A stretch of 64,000 nucleotides of DNA from Colius striatus (Eukaryota > Chordata > Aves > Coliiformes > Coliidae), in NCBI RefSeq assembly GCF_028858725.1, contig NC_084772.1, positions 21,615,548-21,679,547 of the forward strand, written 5' to 3'. Under the pieces are notes generated by a model. It was not told the origin of the DNA, searched no databases, and saw only the letters and a list, made by a program, of their open reading frames with translations. The translations under genes and the position numbers were made by a program. Below are positions 43,081 to 61,000 of the stretch, piece after piece. Position 1 is the first letter of the stretch; every line of letters starts with the position of its first letter.

Positions 43081-46000
43081 ATGCCGGATGGGACCGTGCT
43101 GGTGCTGGCGCTGTGCCTGTTCCTGTCCTGCGCCGGGCAGCAGTACCAGGAGGAGGCCGAGCGCATCATGACGACCACGCCGGTCATCGATGGGTGAGCA
43201 AAGGTTGCGTGGCCCTGCGGCACTCGGCAGCCTGACAAAAACCCCGGCTGGAAAAACACCCAGCAGGGCCGGCTCTGCCAGGGATCCCTGTGCTGGGCAC
43301 ACCGGGGCCATGGGGGGCTGACTCTGCCAGGGGATTCCTGTGCTGGGCACACCGGGGCCATGGGGGGCTGGCTCTGCCGGGGGATCCCCGTGCTGGGCAC
43401 ACCGGGGCCATGGGGAGCCGGCTCTGCCAGGGATCCCTGTGCTGGGCACACCGGGGCCATGGGGGGCTGACTCTGCCAGGGGATTCCTGTGCTGGGCGCA
43501 CCGGGGCCATGGGGAGCCGGCTCTGCCGGGGGATCCCTGTGCTGGGCACACCGGGGCCATGGGGGGCTGGCTCTGCCGGGGGATCCCCGTGCTGGGCACA
43601 CTTGGGCTCACGCAGCCATGGGGATCCCCGGGCTGTACAGCCCTGACTGGATACTGGGAAGCCAGAGGCCAGGCTGCCCCTGGGGAAGTCCTCGCTCAGG
43701 GAGACGGGGCTCTGGCCTCAGGAACATCCCCAGGCTCACATCGGGACCCTCGGGAGAGCCAGGTCCTGCGCAGGGAGCCCGCGAGCAGCAGCCGTGTGCC
43801 GTGCCAGCCCAGCGTGGCCACGGGCAGTGGCTGTGGGGGCAGGGCAGCTGCAGGATGTGGGGACTGTGTTGTGGGAAGGGAGAGGAGGAAACTGTCCCCC
43901 TGCACCTCCCCAGCAATGCTGTGGCGTGCAGGATGCGGCGTGGCCGTGGCGTCCCTGTGCTGGTGACATCCCTGCAGCTGGGACAGGGACAGCCCTGCCA
44001 GAGGGATGCCAGGCTGGCTGCTCCGGGTGCCAGGGAGGATTGGGGATGGGGGAATGGAAAGAAAAGGTCCTCAGCCTCCCCCTCAGCCTCCCACTGGCCA
44101 GCAAAGGGAGTCCTGGCAGTGACATAGGCAAAGTGCCCTGGCAGTGACCTGATCCCAGCTCCAGGAGGGACGGAGGGAGGGATGGATGGAGAGGTGGGCA
44201 ACTCAGCAGGGAACGTGTGGGCACTGAGACGGGGAGTAGGGCAGCCAGGGGACCCGTTGGATGACTGGCAGGCGGACAGACAACCCCTCACTCCTACTCT
44301 CTCCCCTGCCCAGGCACAACGACCTGCCCTGGCAGCTCCTCAAGAGGTTCAACAACCAGCTGGAGCTGCCAGAGGCCAACCTGACGCAGCTGAACGGCAC
44401 CCACACCAACATCCCCAAACTGCGCAGCGGGCACGTGGGTGGGCAGGTGGGCTGGCGGCGGGGCTGGGGTGACAGGGGCCACAAGGCCAGGCTGGCAGCA
44501 GGGTGAGGGGCGGCAGGGGCACGGGGCCAGGCTGCTGATGCTCACTGTGGGCCGTGGCGGGCAGTTCTGGTCGGCGTACGTGCCCTGCGAGACGCAGAAC
44601 AAGGACGCGGTGAGGCGCACGCTGGAGCAGATCGACGTGGTGCATCGCATGTGTGAGCTCTACCCCGACACCTTCGCCTGCGTCGTCGACAGCGCCGGTG
44701 AGTGGGCAGGGGGCCGGGTGCCCGGGGGTCTGTGGGTGCTCTGGGGGTCTGTGGGTGCTCAGGGGGCTGCGGGTGCCCAGCCCAGCTGATGCCCCCTGCT
44801 CGCTGTCCCACAGGCATCCAGGAGGCCATGCAGAGCAATAAGGTGGCCAGTCTCATCGGGGTGGAGGGCGGCCACTCCATCGACAGCAGCCTGGGCGTCC
44901 TGCGCACCTTCTACCGCCTGGGCGTCCGCTACATGACTCTGACCCACAGCTGCAACACCCCTTGGTAAGAGCCACCGAGGGGGCTGGGGGATGAGCAGGG
45001 GCAGCAGCCAGGGGGCCACGCTGATGGGCTCCCCATGCCACAGGGCTGACAACTGGCTGGTGGACACCAAGGAGGATCCGGTCGAGCACCACGGCCTCTC
45101 ATCCTTTGGGAAGGTGAGAGGGTGCCTGGGAGCAGCAGCTGGGGAAGGGGCACGGCACTGGCACTCACCAGCCCCATGATGGGTTATTAACCAAGCAGAG
45201 GGTGCCCTGAGCACACAGCATGTGTGTGTGTGTGTCCCCAGCCGTGGGGCTGCCACAGCCCCTTGTGCACCCCTCCTGTCCCCACCCCTGCAGACAGTGC
45301 TGGAGGAGATGAACCGCCTGGGCATGATCGTGGACCTGGCCCACGTCTCGCTGGACACGATGAACGTCGTGCTGAACCTCTCCAAAGCCCCCGTCATCTT
45401 CAGCCACTCGTCTGCCTTCAGCCTCTGCCCGCACTACCGCAACGTGCCCGACGACGTGCTGCGGAGGGTGGTGAGCGTGGGGCAGGAGGGGAGGGGGCTG
45501 GCGGGAGGGGGAGGCCGCGGGGCTCAGGGCTGCCTCTCCCCCAGGCCTCCACGGGCAGCCTGGTGATGGTCAACTTCTACAACAGCTACGTGACGTGCAG
45601 TAACACAGCCACGGTGGCTGATGTGGCAGGTGAGGCAGGAGCCTGGGGGTGAGGTGGGGGGGGAAGCGGCAGCATCCCCCCCTGCCCTGCTCAGCCCAGC
45701 CCCTCCACAGACCACATGGACCACGTGAAGAACGTGGCCGGTATCGACTCCGTCGGCTTCGGCGGGGACTACGACGGCGTCACGGGGTGAGGCGGGTGAT
45801 GGGCTGGCGCAGCACGTCCCCCCCAAGCCCTGGGGACTCGCTCTGTGTGTGTGGGGGGTGTCAGGCTGGGGGTCAGCCCCGGGCTGAGCTGTGACCTGCG
45901 GCGTGGCACAGGATGCCCACCGGCCTGGAGGACGTGTCCAAGTACCCCGCGCTGGTGGCCGAGCTGCTGGCGAGGAACTGGACAGAGGCAGAGGTGAAGG

Positions 46001-46340
46001 CGGCCCTGGCTGGAAACCTGCTCCGTGTCTTCAAGCAGGTGGAGGCGGTGAGTGGGGACCCCGGGCGGGGGGGGCACAGGCTGTGGCAGTCGGGGCTGTG
46101 TGGGGACACGGGGTGGCACAGGGACGTGCCCCTGGCTGCGGGAGCTCAGCCCGTGCCCCACGGCAGGTGAAGACGTCCCTGCAAGGCACCGCTGCCCGAG
46201 AGACCCCCATCGCCTTCGAGGAGCTGGGGGACACCTGCAGGACCCGCTACGGCTACAGCGACGGCAGCAACGGCGCCGGCACAGCCCGGCTCGCGCCCGC
46301 AGCCCTGGCGCTGGCCCTGCTCCCCTCCCTGCTCTCCTAG
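43081..46340 (+). CDS. DPEP1: Dipeptidase 1 (membrane dipeptidase)
   Basis: GPI-anchored zinc dipeptidase of the cell surface that hydrolyses dipeptides, including cysteinyl-glycine and leukotriene D4 products. Coding exons: 43081-43193, 44314-44446, 44565-44697, 44814-44964, 45044-45113, 45294-45470, 45545-45629, 45711-45786, 45912-46047, 46167-46340 (stop TAG). All phases agree: 415 residues against 411 in human. A signal peptide ([15 protein letters not shown]) leads. Zinc ligands are seen as His39 and Asp41 in DGHNDLPW, Glu144 in GVEGGHS, His217 in DLAHVS and His238 in FSHSSA. The C-terminus ends in a hydrophobic tail ([16 protein letters not shown]) after a small-residue stretch, as needed for GPI transfer. 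Intron 1 contains a 50-bp minisatellite. Confidence 0.97.
43271..43612. repeat. 50-bp minisatellite in DPEP1 intron 1
   Basis: Seven copies of a 49-50-bp unit beginning GGCTCTGCCAGGGGATCCCT and ending CACCGGGGCCATGGGGAGCC. Copies differ in a patterned way (CTGGCT/CTGACT, ATCCC/ATTCC), suggesting multi-unit duplications. Lack of stops makes it open in several frames, but nothing suggests translation. Confidence 0.95.
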
Positions 46341-46450
46341 CACTGCCCTGCCCGGCAGGAGCTGGGGGCTGGCCTGGTGGCCACCGGGCTGAACACCCCC
46401 TGACCCCCCCTTCCCCCGTGTCCCACAACAATAAAGCTGTGCCTCGAGCT
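46341..46450 (+). terminator. DPEP1: DPEP1 3'UTR and polyadenylation signal
   Basis: AATAAA at 46430-46435, 90 bp after the stop, followed by TGTGCCTCGAGCTGTGCCGG. Confidence 0.9.
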
Positions 46451-46575
46451 GTGCCGGGACCCTGTGGGGACCACCAGCCCCAGCTCCAGCCACCCTGGCA
46501 CGTCCCTGGCCGTGCCCACGCGTCAGTGGCCACCCCGGCTGCGGGGGAAGGGGCTGCAGAGCTGCCTCCACAGGA

Positions 46576-46740
46576 TGTTTACATCCATCATCAGCTAATT
46601 AATTGTCTACTCAATTAGCTTCCCAGCAATTTCCTCTCACATTTGGGAACAGGTTGTCTTGGGAGCGGAGGCGGCTTTGGGCACCGGGAGAACAGGCAGG
46701 GGAAGGACAGACATCTTCCTGTGGCATTTGCAAATTGGCT
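46576..46740. promoter_or_regulatory. AT-rich motif cluster between DPEP1 and CHMP1A
   Basis: Contains a forkhead-type TGTTTAC (46576-46582), a perfect inverted repeat AGCTAATT (46593-46600) / AATTAGCT (46613-46620) with homeodomain cores, and the palindromic ATTTGCAAAT (46726-46735), octamer-like. These motifs cluster in an AT-rich patch with no exon or repeat. An enhancer is inferred, not shown. The remainder of the gap to 47,039 shows nothing. Confidence 0.4.
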
Positions 46741-47039
46741 GAGGCAGAGCTCTGGCTGCCAGCACAGCCCAGGAAGGGACAGGGATGGGACACACCGGGT
46801 CCCTGGCAGGAGAGTGGGCACAGGGGACCACAGCCCCATCCCTGGGTGAAGCTGCAGGAAAGCCCCAGGGCTCCCTCGCTGGGATGATGAGATGGGGACC
46901 TCAGCCTCTTCCCCCACAGGGCTGGGGAAAGGTGTGGGGAGCCGAGCAGCCCCCAAAGCAGAGCCCAGCCCTCCCTTGACCCCGTGACCCCTGCCAGAGC
47001 CCCCTCCCCAGACCCAGCACGAAGGATGGCCAGGGGCTG

Positions 47040-48567
47040 TTTATTTAAAAGAGCAGGAGGTCATCACGGGGCTGGGGAACAAGAAGGCAAAGACAAGATA
47101 AGCTTTAAAACCCAGACAAATGAAACCACAGACACCACACAGAAAGGAGGAGCATTGCCAGGGCTCCCTGGGGCACATGCCAGCCCCCAGCCCTGCTGGT
47201 GGCGCCCCTGCAGGGCCAGGCCACCGACCCCAAAGCACAGGCACAAGGCTCTGGAGGGGTTCCTGCTTTCTACCCATCCCTTTGTTGGGGGGGGGGGGGG
47301 GGGGAAGCCAAGTGACTTTGGAGCCCAAAGCCTCCTCCTCTTCCTCAGCCCCCCCCATCAAGGCAGAAGGCTCTGTCAGGCACCAGCCACACACTCCAAG
47401 GCCACTGAACTCTGGAGAAATAATCTAACCACTAGAAAAGTGTTTGTGTCACAAGCACTGGTGAGGCGACCCCAGGAACCCCCCATCCTCCCCAGCAGGG
47501 GCAGGATAGCTTCCCTCCCTCCTCCTGCCAGCCCAGGGAAGCTGTGTTTCATCCCCAGCCATCCAGCACCTCAGCAGAGCCCAGGAGCTGCAGGAGGGAA
47601 GGGGCACAGAGAAGGGGACAAGCTCCAAGGGATGAGCAGCCACGTTTCCCTGTGAGCAGCGAGAGGGGCCCCAGGGAGCAGCCCCCTCCTGCAGCCAGGG
47701 TTGATGCAGCGAGCTGGGGCCAGGGGAGGGGAAATGGCAGCAGCTCTCCGGGGGACCAGCCACGGCCAGACACGCTCTGGGGCTGGTTCAGCCTTTGCTG
47801 TCGCACCCACCCGTCTGGGGATGGGGCTGAGGCTTCCACAGCTGCCAGCCCAGGGCTGGCCCAGCCCCCAGGGGAGGCCAAGGCCTGGATAATCATTGCC
47901 AGAGTGCCGGGGGAGGTGTGTGTGGGGGGTGTTGCCCCCGTGGTGGGACAGGACCAGCGTGTCAAAGGGCACTTTGTGATGCCGAGCTCCAGGGAGGCTG
48001 GGCTCAGCAGGACAGGGGGCTGGCAATTGGCAAACGGGCTGGGAAAGGGGAGGCTGAGGAAGGTCACTGCAAAGGAAGAGATGCCACGGCGTCATCTCCT
48101 CTTCCTGCAAGGCACCAACCTTCCGGGAAGGCCACAGCCGGGGAAACAACCCTTCCCAGAGCCTGTGAGGAGCGGGGTCAGCCCCCGGGGGGCACCCAGC
48201 TCCCCATACACAGCTCCAGGCCATGGGCCACGAGGAAAACACGTCCCAGAGAGCCTGTCCAGAGCAGATGCCGAGGGCAGGGAGCTGCACCCGGAGCGGT
48301 GAGCACCCCAGGACACGCCACCACCCCAATTCCTTCAGTGTTCAGTCAGAGGCGAGACCAGCAGCGACCATCACGTGGAAAACACCCCAAAATCACACCC
48401 AGCGAAGCGTCCCAGGGAGAGGCTGGTTCTGCTCAGAGTCCCCACCGGCACCTGCCTGCTCTGGGAAAGGTCGGCACCGAGGCACCCCAGGAGAGGAGGC
48501 AGAGTGCAGGGGTCGTGCTGCCAGGGCTCCCAGGCCCCTCCACCCCACAGGCCGGCAGCAGGAGGCT
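47040..48567 (-). terminator. CHMP1A: CHMP1A 3'UTR and polyadenylation signal
   Basis: TTTATT at 47040-47045 is AATAAA on the minus strand, about 1.5 kb after the CHMP1A stop. There is no other gene between, so a long 3'UTR is inferred. A G-run at 47287-47304 (C-run in the mRNA) lies within it. Confidence 0.65.
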
Positions 48568-52187
<3,620 letters not shown>

Positions 52188-52476
52188 CCTGCCCCGCCGC
52201 CGCCGCCGCGCTTCCGGGTTCTCGCCCTCGGGGGTGCGCGCGCCGAGCGCGGCCGGGAGCGCCGCCTGGCGGCCGGGAGGTGGCAGGGAACCCGCGCGCC
52301 GGGCCGAGGGGCGGGGCTTGGCGACTGTTACTGGGGCGGGGCTTGGCGGCCGTTACTGGGGGCGGGGTTAACGTGTGCGGGTGTCGGGGGGGCGGTGCGT
52401 GAGCGCGCAGGCGCGTGCCCCGGTGTGTGTGTGTTTTGGGGGGGATGGTGCGGGAGCGCGCAGGCGTCGGGCCGCC
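52188..52476. promoter_or_regulatory. Divergent CHMP1A-CDK10 CpG promoter
   Basis: 289 bp separate the CHMP1A and CDK10 start codons. The interval is CpG-rich, TATA-less and carries a tandem GC-box module: GGGCGGGGCTTGGCG occurs twice about 25 bp apart (52310 and 52335), each followed by a TTACTG block, with a third GGGGCGGGG near 52360. This suits Sp/KLF-driven bidirectional initiation. Confidence 0.75.
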
Positions 52477-55876
<3,400 letters not shown>

Positions 55877-56240
55877 GCTGTGCCCCATGCCAGGAGGCAC
55901 AGCCCCAGCCCTGAGCTGTGTCCCAGGGGAAGAGGTACAGCTCTGGCCACGCCACCTCTGCTGTCCACAACAGCAAAGCCCTTCCCGGGACAGCTCCTGA
56001 ACAGTCTCCCCTGCAGTGGGGCAGAGACAGCCTGGCTGTGGCAGGGAGAGCTGTGACCCAACACCTCATCCATGTCCCCTGCCCCAGACCTGCACAGGCT
56101 GTGCTGTGGCACTGGGGGCAGGATTGAGGATGGGGGCCTGGGGTGCTGGCAGGGCTGTGTCCCGGGGGTCCCTGGGTGCTGGCTGTGTGAGGTAACCCCA
56201 GCTGTGCTGTCAATAAAAGCATGTGCCAGGAGCAGTGGAG
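55877..56240 (+). terminator. CDK10: CDK10 3'UTR and polyadenylation signal
   Basis: AATAAA at 56212-56217, about 335 bp after the stop. It faces the 3' end of SPATA2L on the other strand, roughly 200 bp away. Confidence 0.9.
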
Positions 56241-56648
56241 GTGAGTGAATTGAATTGTCCCTTGGCCCCAGCTGGGCCGTGTGTCCAGCCCTGGGGCCCA
56301 GGACACCCCCTGTGAGGTGAGAGATGGGGCAGTGGGTGGTAGCACAGGCCCTGCCCCTTCCCCAGCAGTGGGCACAGGGGGGCTGCTGCTCCCCCACACA
56401 CCCCCAGCCTGTCAGGAGACCCCCACACTGTGAGGCAGCCACACTTTACTGAGATGCACAGAGCTGTTTACAGCAGGACGGCCAGGGCTGAAGGCAGGCC
56501 CGTACTCCCAGTCTCCCAGCGTGCGGAGGTCTGAGCAGAGCACGGGGTCATTACGTCCAGTGGAGTCCCTGGGGCTGAGCAGTGGCTGTTCCCGTCTCTC
56601 TGCAGGCACGGGGAGCCGGGCATGGGCAGCACCAGCACCCTGTGGGTA

Positions 56649-57806
56649 CTAGGAGCAGGGCCCAGAGCCATCAGCCAGCAGCATGTCCACCTCAGTCCGC
56701 TGCAGCCAGAGCCGTCGCTGCCTCTCCCCACGCAGCTCCTGCCCGTGGTGCTGGCTGCGGCACAGCTGCCCGGCGCTGCAGGCGCTGGCGTGCAGCCGCT
56801 GGCACGTGGTGCAGCAGTAGGAGGGCAGCGCGCCCGGGCGCAGGCAGGAGTGCAGCTGGTAGCAGGGCAGCTCGGGGGCTGCCAGGGGGGACGAAGCCTG
56901 GGGCTCCTCTGGCAGCTGGGGGCTTCTGCTCTCCGCAGCCAGGGTGGAGATGGGGCTCCCAGCCTGGCCCAGGGCTTGCTCCAGTGAAAGGTGAGGGGCC
57001 GCATCCTCTCCTCCTGCGTCCTGGAGGCTGTCCAGTGTCTCCCGGTAGAGCTCCTGGCTGTCCCGGCAGGCGCCGGCAGCCGCGCGCTGCCGCAGCATCT
57101 CCACGCAGGCCTCCAGGTCCGCGGCCAGCCGCCGCGCCTCCAGCAGCTCCTGTGCACGCAGCCGGCGCGGCTGCAGCCGCCGCACCACCTCGGCCAGCAG
57201 CTCGCACTCCAGGCGGCAGGCGAAGAAGCCGCAGGCGGCGGCCGCCAGCTCCGGTGCAGGGGGCAGCCGGGACACGGTCCAGCACTGCGGGTCGCGCCGT
57301 TCGTAGCCCAGGCGGCCGAAGCTCCGCTCCAGGTCGGGCTCGGGGAACGCAGGGCGCAGCGAGTGCACGTAGGCGCCGGAGAAGGTCTGCGAGGAGAGAC
57401 GGGACGCGGCTGAGCCCTCCCCACCGCGGCCCGGGAGCCATCCCCGCCGCGGCCCGCTGCTCACCCGCACGGTGCCGAACTCCCTGCGCCACGGGAACAG
57501 GTAGAGGTTGGCGGCCGCCCGCTCCAGCAGCCGGAAGGCGGCGGCGAGGCCCCGCAGCGCCGGGCCCGGGTCCGGGTGGCCCCGCAGCCCTCGGGACAGC
57601 AGCGCGGGGCCGTCGGGCTGCAGGGCCGCCAGCAGCGCCGGCTCCCGCCGCAGCCGCTGCCGCAGCCGCGCCCCGAACGACGGGTCGGAGCAAGGCTCGG
57701 AGCGGCCCCGGCACCACTCGCGCTCCAGGCAGCGCCGGTACTCCCGGCGGCACTCCTCCTCCGGCTCCTGCCCGCGCTGCTGCCACGGCGCCGAGCCCGC
57801 GCACAT
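56649..57806 (-). CDS. SPATA2L: Spermatogenesis-associated 2-like protein
   Basis: Relative of SPATA2, the adaptor that links CYLD to the linear-ubiquitin machinery; function of the L form is less clear. Exons: 57806-57465 and 57386-56649 (stop TAG), 359 residues against 424 in human. Conserved blocks: the N-terminal helical PUB-like region (EEECRREYRRCLERE to NLYLFPWRREFGTVR), then TFSGAYVHSLRPAF, and a C-terminal cysteine-rich zinc segment (YQLHSCLRPGALPSYCC to RRLWLQRTEVDMLL). The middle is shorter than in human and Ser/Pro-rich. The 78-nt intron is a multiple of three and has no stop, so retention would add 26 residues. The minus-strand poly(A) signal may be the variant AGTAAA at 56453-56458, as no AATAAA is present. 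Confidence 0.93.
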   Translation of the reverse strand: MCAGSAPWQQRGQEPEEECRREYRRCLEREWCRGRSEPCSDPSFGARLRQRLRREPALLAALQPDGPALLSRGLRGHPDPGPALRGLAAAFRLLERAAANLYLFPWRREFGTVRVSSGPRRGWLPGRGGEGSAASRLSSQTFSGAYVHSLRPAFPEPDLERSFGRLGYERRDPQCWTVSRLPPAPELAAAACGFFACRLECELLAEVVRRLQPRRLRAQELLEARRLAADLEACVEMLRQRAAAGACRDSQELYRETLDSLQDAGGEDAAPHLSLEQALGQAGSPISTLAAESRSPQLPEEPQASSPLAAPELPCYQLHSCLRPGALPSYCCTTCQRLHASACSAGQLCRSQHHGQELRGERQRRLWLQRTEVDMLLADGSGPCS

Positions 57807-58084
57807 CCTGCCGGCGCGGCAGCGTCAGCCCCGGCCCCGCAGCCGCCCCGCAGCCGCCCCGCAGCCGCCCCGCACCCGTCCCGCAGCCCCGGCCCCGCGC
57901 TCCGCTTCCGCCGCCCGACACGTCCCGGGAGGGGCGTGGCCACCACGAGACCACGCCCCCACGCGCGTGGCTGCCGCGCCCCCCAGCGGCGCGGAGGGAG
58001 CAGCGCGGACCCCCCGGCCCGGCCCCCGCGGCGCGTCGGTACCTGCGGAGGGTGGCGGCAGCGGGACCCCGCGGGGCCGCCTCC

Positions 58085-61000
58085 TCACTGCAGCGACTCC
58101 ACATAGGCCAGGGCGCCCTGCAGCGACGTCAGGCAGTACCCTTCCTCCCCGATCAGGCACCTGCACCGCACACCACACGCTGCCGGCATGCACCAGGCAC
58201 TGCCACGGCACCACGGACGGGGCACCGCCGTGGTCACCACAGCCCCATGGAGCCACGGTCACCACAGTGCCATGGAAGGAACACTGCCATGGTCACCATA
58301 CTGTCGCAAATGGGACACTGCCATGGAAGGGACACTGCCATGGCCACCACATCACCACAGCCACTGCACTGCCACAGCCACCACATCACCATGAGGGGGC
58401 ACTGCTACAGCCACCATGGGCAGGACACTACCACGGCCACGACAGCACCACAGCCACTGCACTACCATGACCAGGACATCGCCACGGCCGCCACTGTGCC
58501 ACAGCCACTGCACTGCCAAGGCCGGGACACCACAACCGCCACCCCACAGCCCTGCACTCACCAGAGCCACAGCTCCCATCCCATTCCCCTCCTCACACCT
58601 CCAGTCCCGGGAGGGAGGACGCTGCCCCCAGCTCGAGGGTGCCCGCAGCACTTACCCCTCATGGATGAACTCCTCCAGCGCCGCGCACTCGGACAGCAGC
58701 TGCGGCAGCCCCGTCTGCAGCACCACGTACGACAGGATGGGCAGCAGGTCGTCCGCCCCACTGCTGGCAACAGGAACCGTCAGCCCGCCGGCACTGGCAG
58801 CCATCGGCCCCGCCAGCCACCCCCGGTGCCCCCCTGGTGCCCCCCCGTGCCCCTGTACTCACATGGCAGCGGAGGGGGGGCTCCGGCCGTCCCGCGCGCC
58901 GCAGTACTCCTCGGCACACTCGCAGATGCCCCGCAGGGCTCGCACTGCGGCACAGGGCGGGTGCTGAGGGTCACTCCACCAACCCCCCTCCCCAGCCCGG
59001 GTACCCCCAGCCCGGCTCCCCCAGCCCCGCACCGATGCACTCCAGCTTCCTGCGGGGACAGGTCTCCAGCGGGATGAGGCGCAGGTCCTCCACGGCGGAG
59101 CCGTACGCGGGGCAGCCGGGGGCGGCGGGGAAGAGGCGCGAGGACAGCCCCAAGTCGGCGGGGCCGGCGTGCCGGTGCCGCTCCATGCTCCGGGCCAGGG
59201 CTGCCTCGCGGGGCCGGTGCACGCTCCTGTGGGCGCAGGGGTGAGGGGCTGCTGGGGAGGGGGCTGCGGGGAGGGACAGCGGGGCCACGGTACCTGTAGA
59301 GGGCCATGAGCGGGGCCCAGAGCGGGGGGAAGAAGGCTTCCTCCAGGCACGCCAGGCACTGGTCCTTGCCGGCCGCGGTGTTGAGCCCCTCGAAGGCCAG
59401 CAGCGTCAGGGCCAGCAGCCTGTCTGGGGAGGGCCGGGTTCTGCAGCGCTACAGCGACGGGATGTGGGACCCTCCCCGTCCTCCCGCACAGAGCCCGGGG
59501 CCGGGGCAGCCGCAGCGGCGCCAGCGCTCACCGACAGCGTTGTGGATGTCCCGCACGACGCCCTTCAGCTGCTCCGGCAGCGTCGCGTCCCGCGGCGGCT
59601 CCGTGGGGGCCCAGCCCTCGGGCGATGCCAGGAACCGCTCCAAGTCCTCAAAGGAGCTCTCCCGGGGGGTCTGGGGGGCCTCCGCAGGCTCCAGCCGGCC
59701 GCCCTCCACCCGCGGTGTGCCGGGGCTGCCGCCAGCCAGGGGCGTGCTGGAGAGGCTGTGCCGCAGCCCGGCCGCGCCGTGCTCGGGCACCGACAGCATG
59801 CAGTGCAGGCTGCGGGAGGTGCGGAGCCGGCGGCCGCCCGGCTCGGCGGGCAGCGAGCCCCCCACGTCCAGCGACGGGAAGGCCAGGCCGGCCGGGGAGC
59901 AGGGGCTGGCGTCGGCCGAGCCGCGGCTGACGGCCGGGTAGAGGCGCGAGTACACCGCGCACTGCAGCTGCCGCAGGAGCTGTGGCACCGGGTGCTCGGG
60001 GAAGCTGGAGCGGAGGGAGGCGGTGGGCAGCGGGGCACCGGCTGCGGCCCCCTCGCTCCCAGAGACCCTTCCCCAGCCCAGGGATACCTGAAGAGGCAGG
60101 AGAAGAGTCCTGACACCAGGGAGAGATCCGCGGGGTTCCGCTTCAGCTTGGCCTTCCACTGCCTGGGCCAGTCCTGGGGAGTCAGTGGGTGGTCAGTGGG
60201 GATGGCACGGTGCCCGGCCCCATGGCACAGCACCCAGCCCTATGGCATGGCACCTGGCTCCATGGTATGGCAGCCAGCCCCATAGCACAGCACCTGGCCC
60301 CATGGCAGAGCACACAGCCCCATGGCATTGCAGCCAGCCCCATGGCACGGCACCCAGCCCCATGGCACCTGGCTCCATGGTAGAGCACCCAGCCCCATGG
60401 CATGGCAGCCAGCCCCATGGCATGGCACTTGGTCCCATGGGAGAGCACCCAGCCCCGTGGTACAGCACCCAAACCTGTGGCACAGCATCCAGTCCCATAA
60501 CATGGCACACAACCCCATGGCACAGCACCCTGCCCCATGGCATGATGTCCTGCCCCACTCCATGACCCTCTGCTCCCTGGGCAGCAGCCTGGGTGTGCAC
60601 TCACGTGGTCCTGCTCGTACTCCAGGATGGCGGCATAGAGGGCTCTCTGCTCCTGCTCCTCGGGGGTGAGGGCCACGCTGCTGGAGAACCTCCTGGCAAT
60701 GGCACGGCAGCGGGTGAGGCCATATGCCAGGGCGGCTGCCAGGTCCCTGCCGGGACACCTCACTCACCTGTTGGCAGCCTCCTGAAGCCGCAGCCGCCGC
60801 TCCTCCATCTTCCGCTGCAGCTGGGTCACACCAGACTTAAGGCTACAGAACCCCTGCACCAGAGCATCCATCTGGCACCACTCACCCACCACCCCAGCAC
60901 AACCCACTGCCCCGGCACTGCCGCGGCAGCCCTGCGCCGGGGTCGGCCCTTCTCCCACCACCAGCAGGACGGCACCAGGACGCGGTGCAGGCAGGGCCAG

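Noticed and set aside
43271-43612. CRISPR-like appearance of the 50-bp array
   Set aside because: Units are directly adjacent with no unique spacers, in an intron of a vertebrate gene; it is a minisatellite.
56582-59077. Plus-strand open frame of 831 codons opposite SPATA2L and VPS9D1
   Set aside because: It is Ala/Arg/Pro-rich, crosses exons and introns of two well-supported minus-strand genes and has no recognisable domain.
60005-60087. VPS9D1 intron 9 donor GTATCCCTGG as a second U12 intron
   Set aside because: The donor departs from the consensus and no CCTTAAC-like branch motif is present before its acceptor, so a normal U2 intron is more likely.
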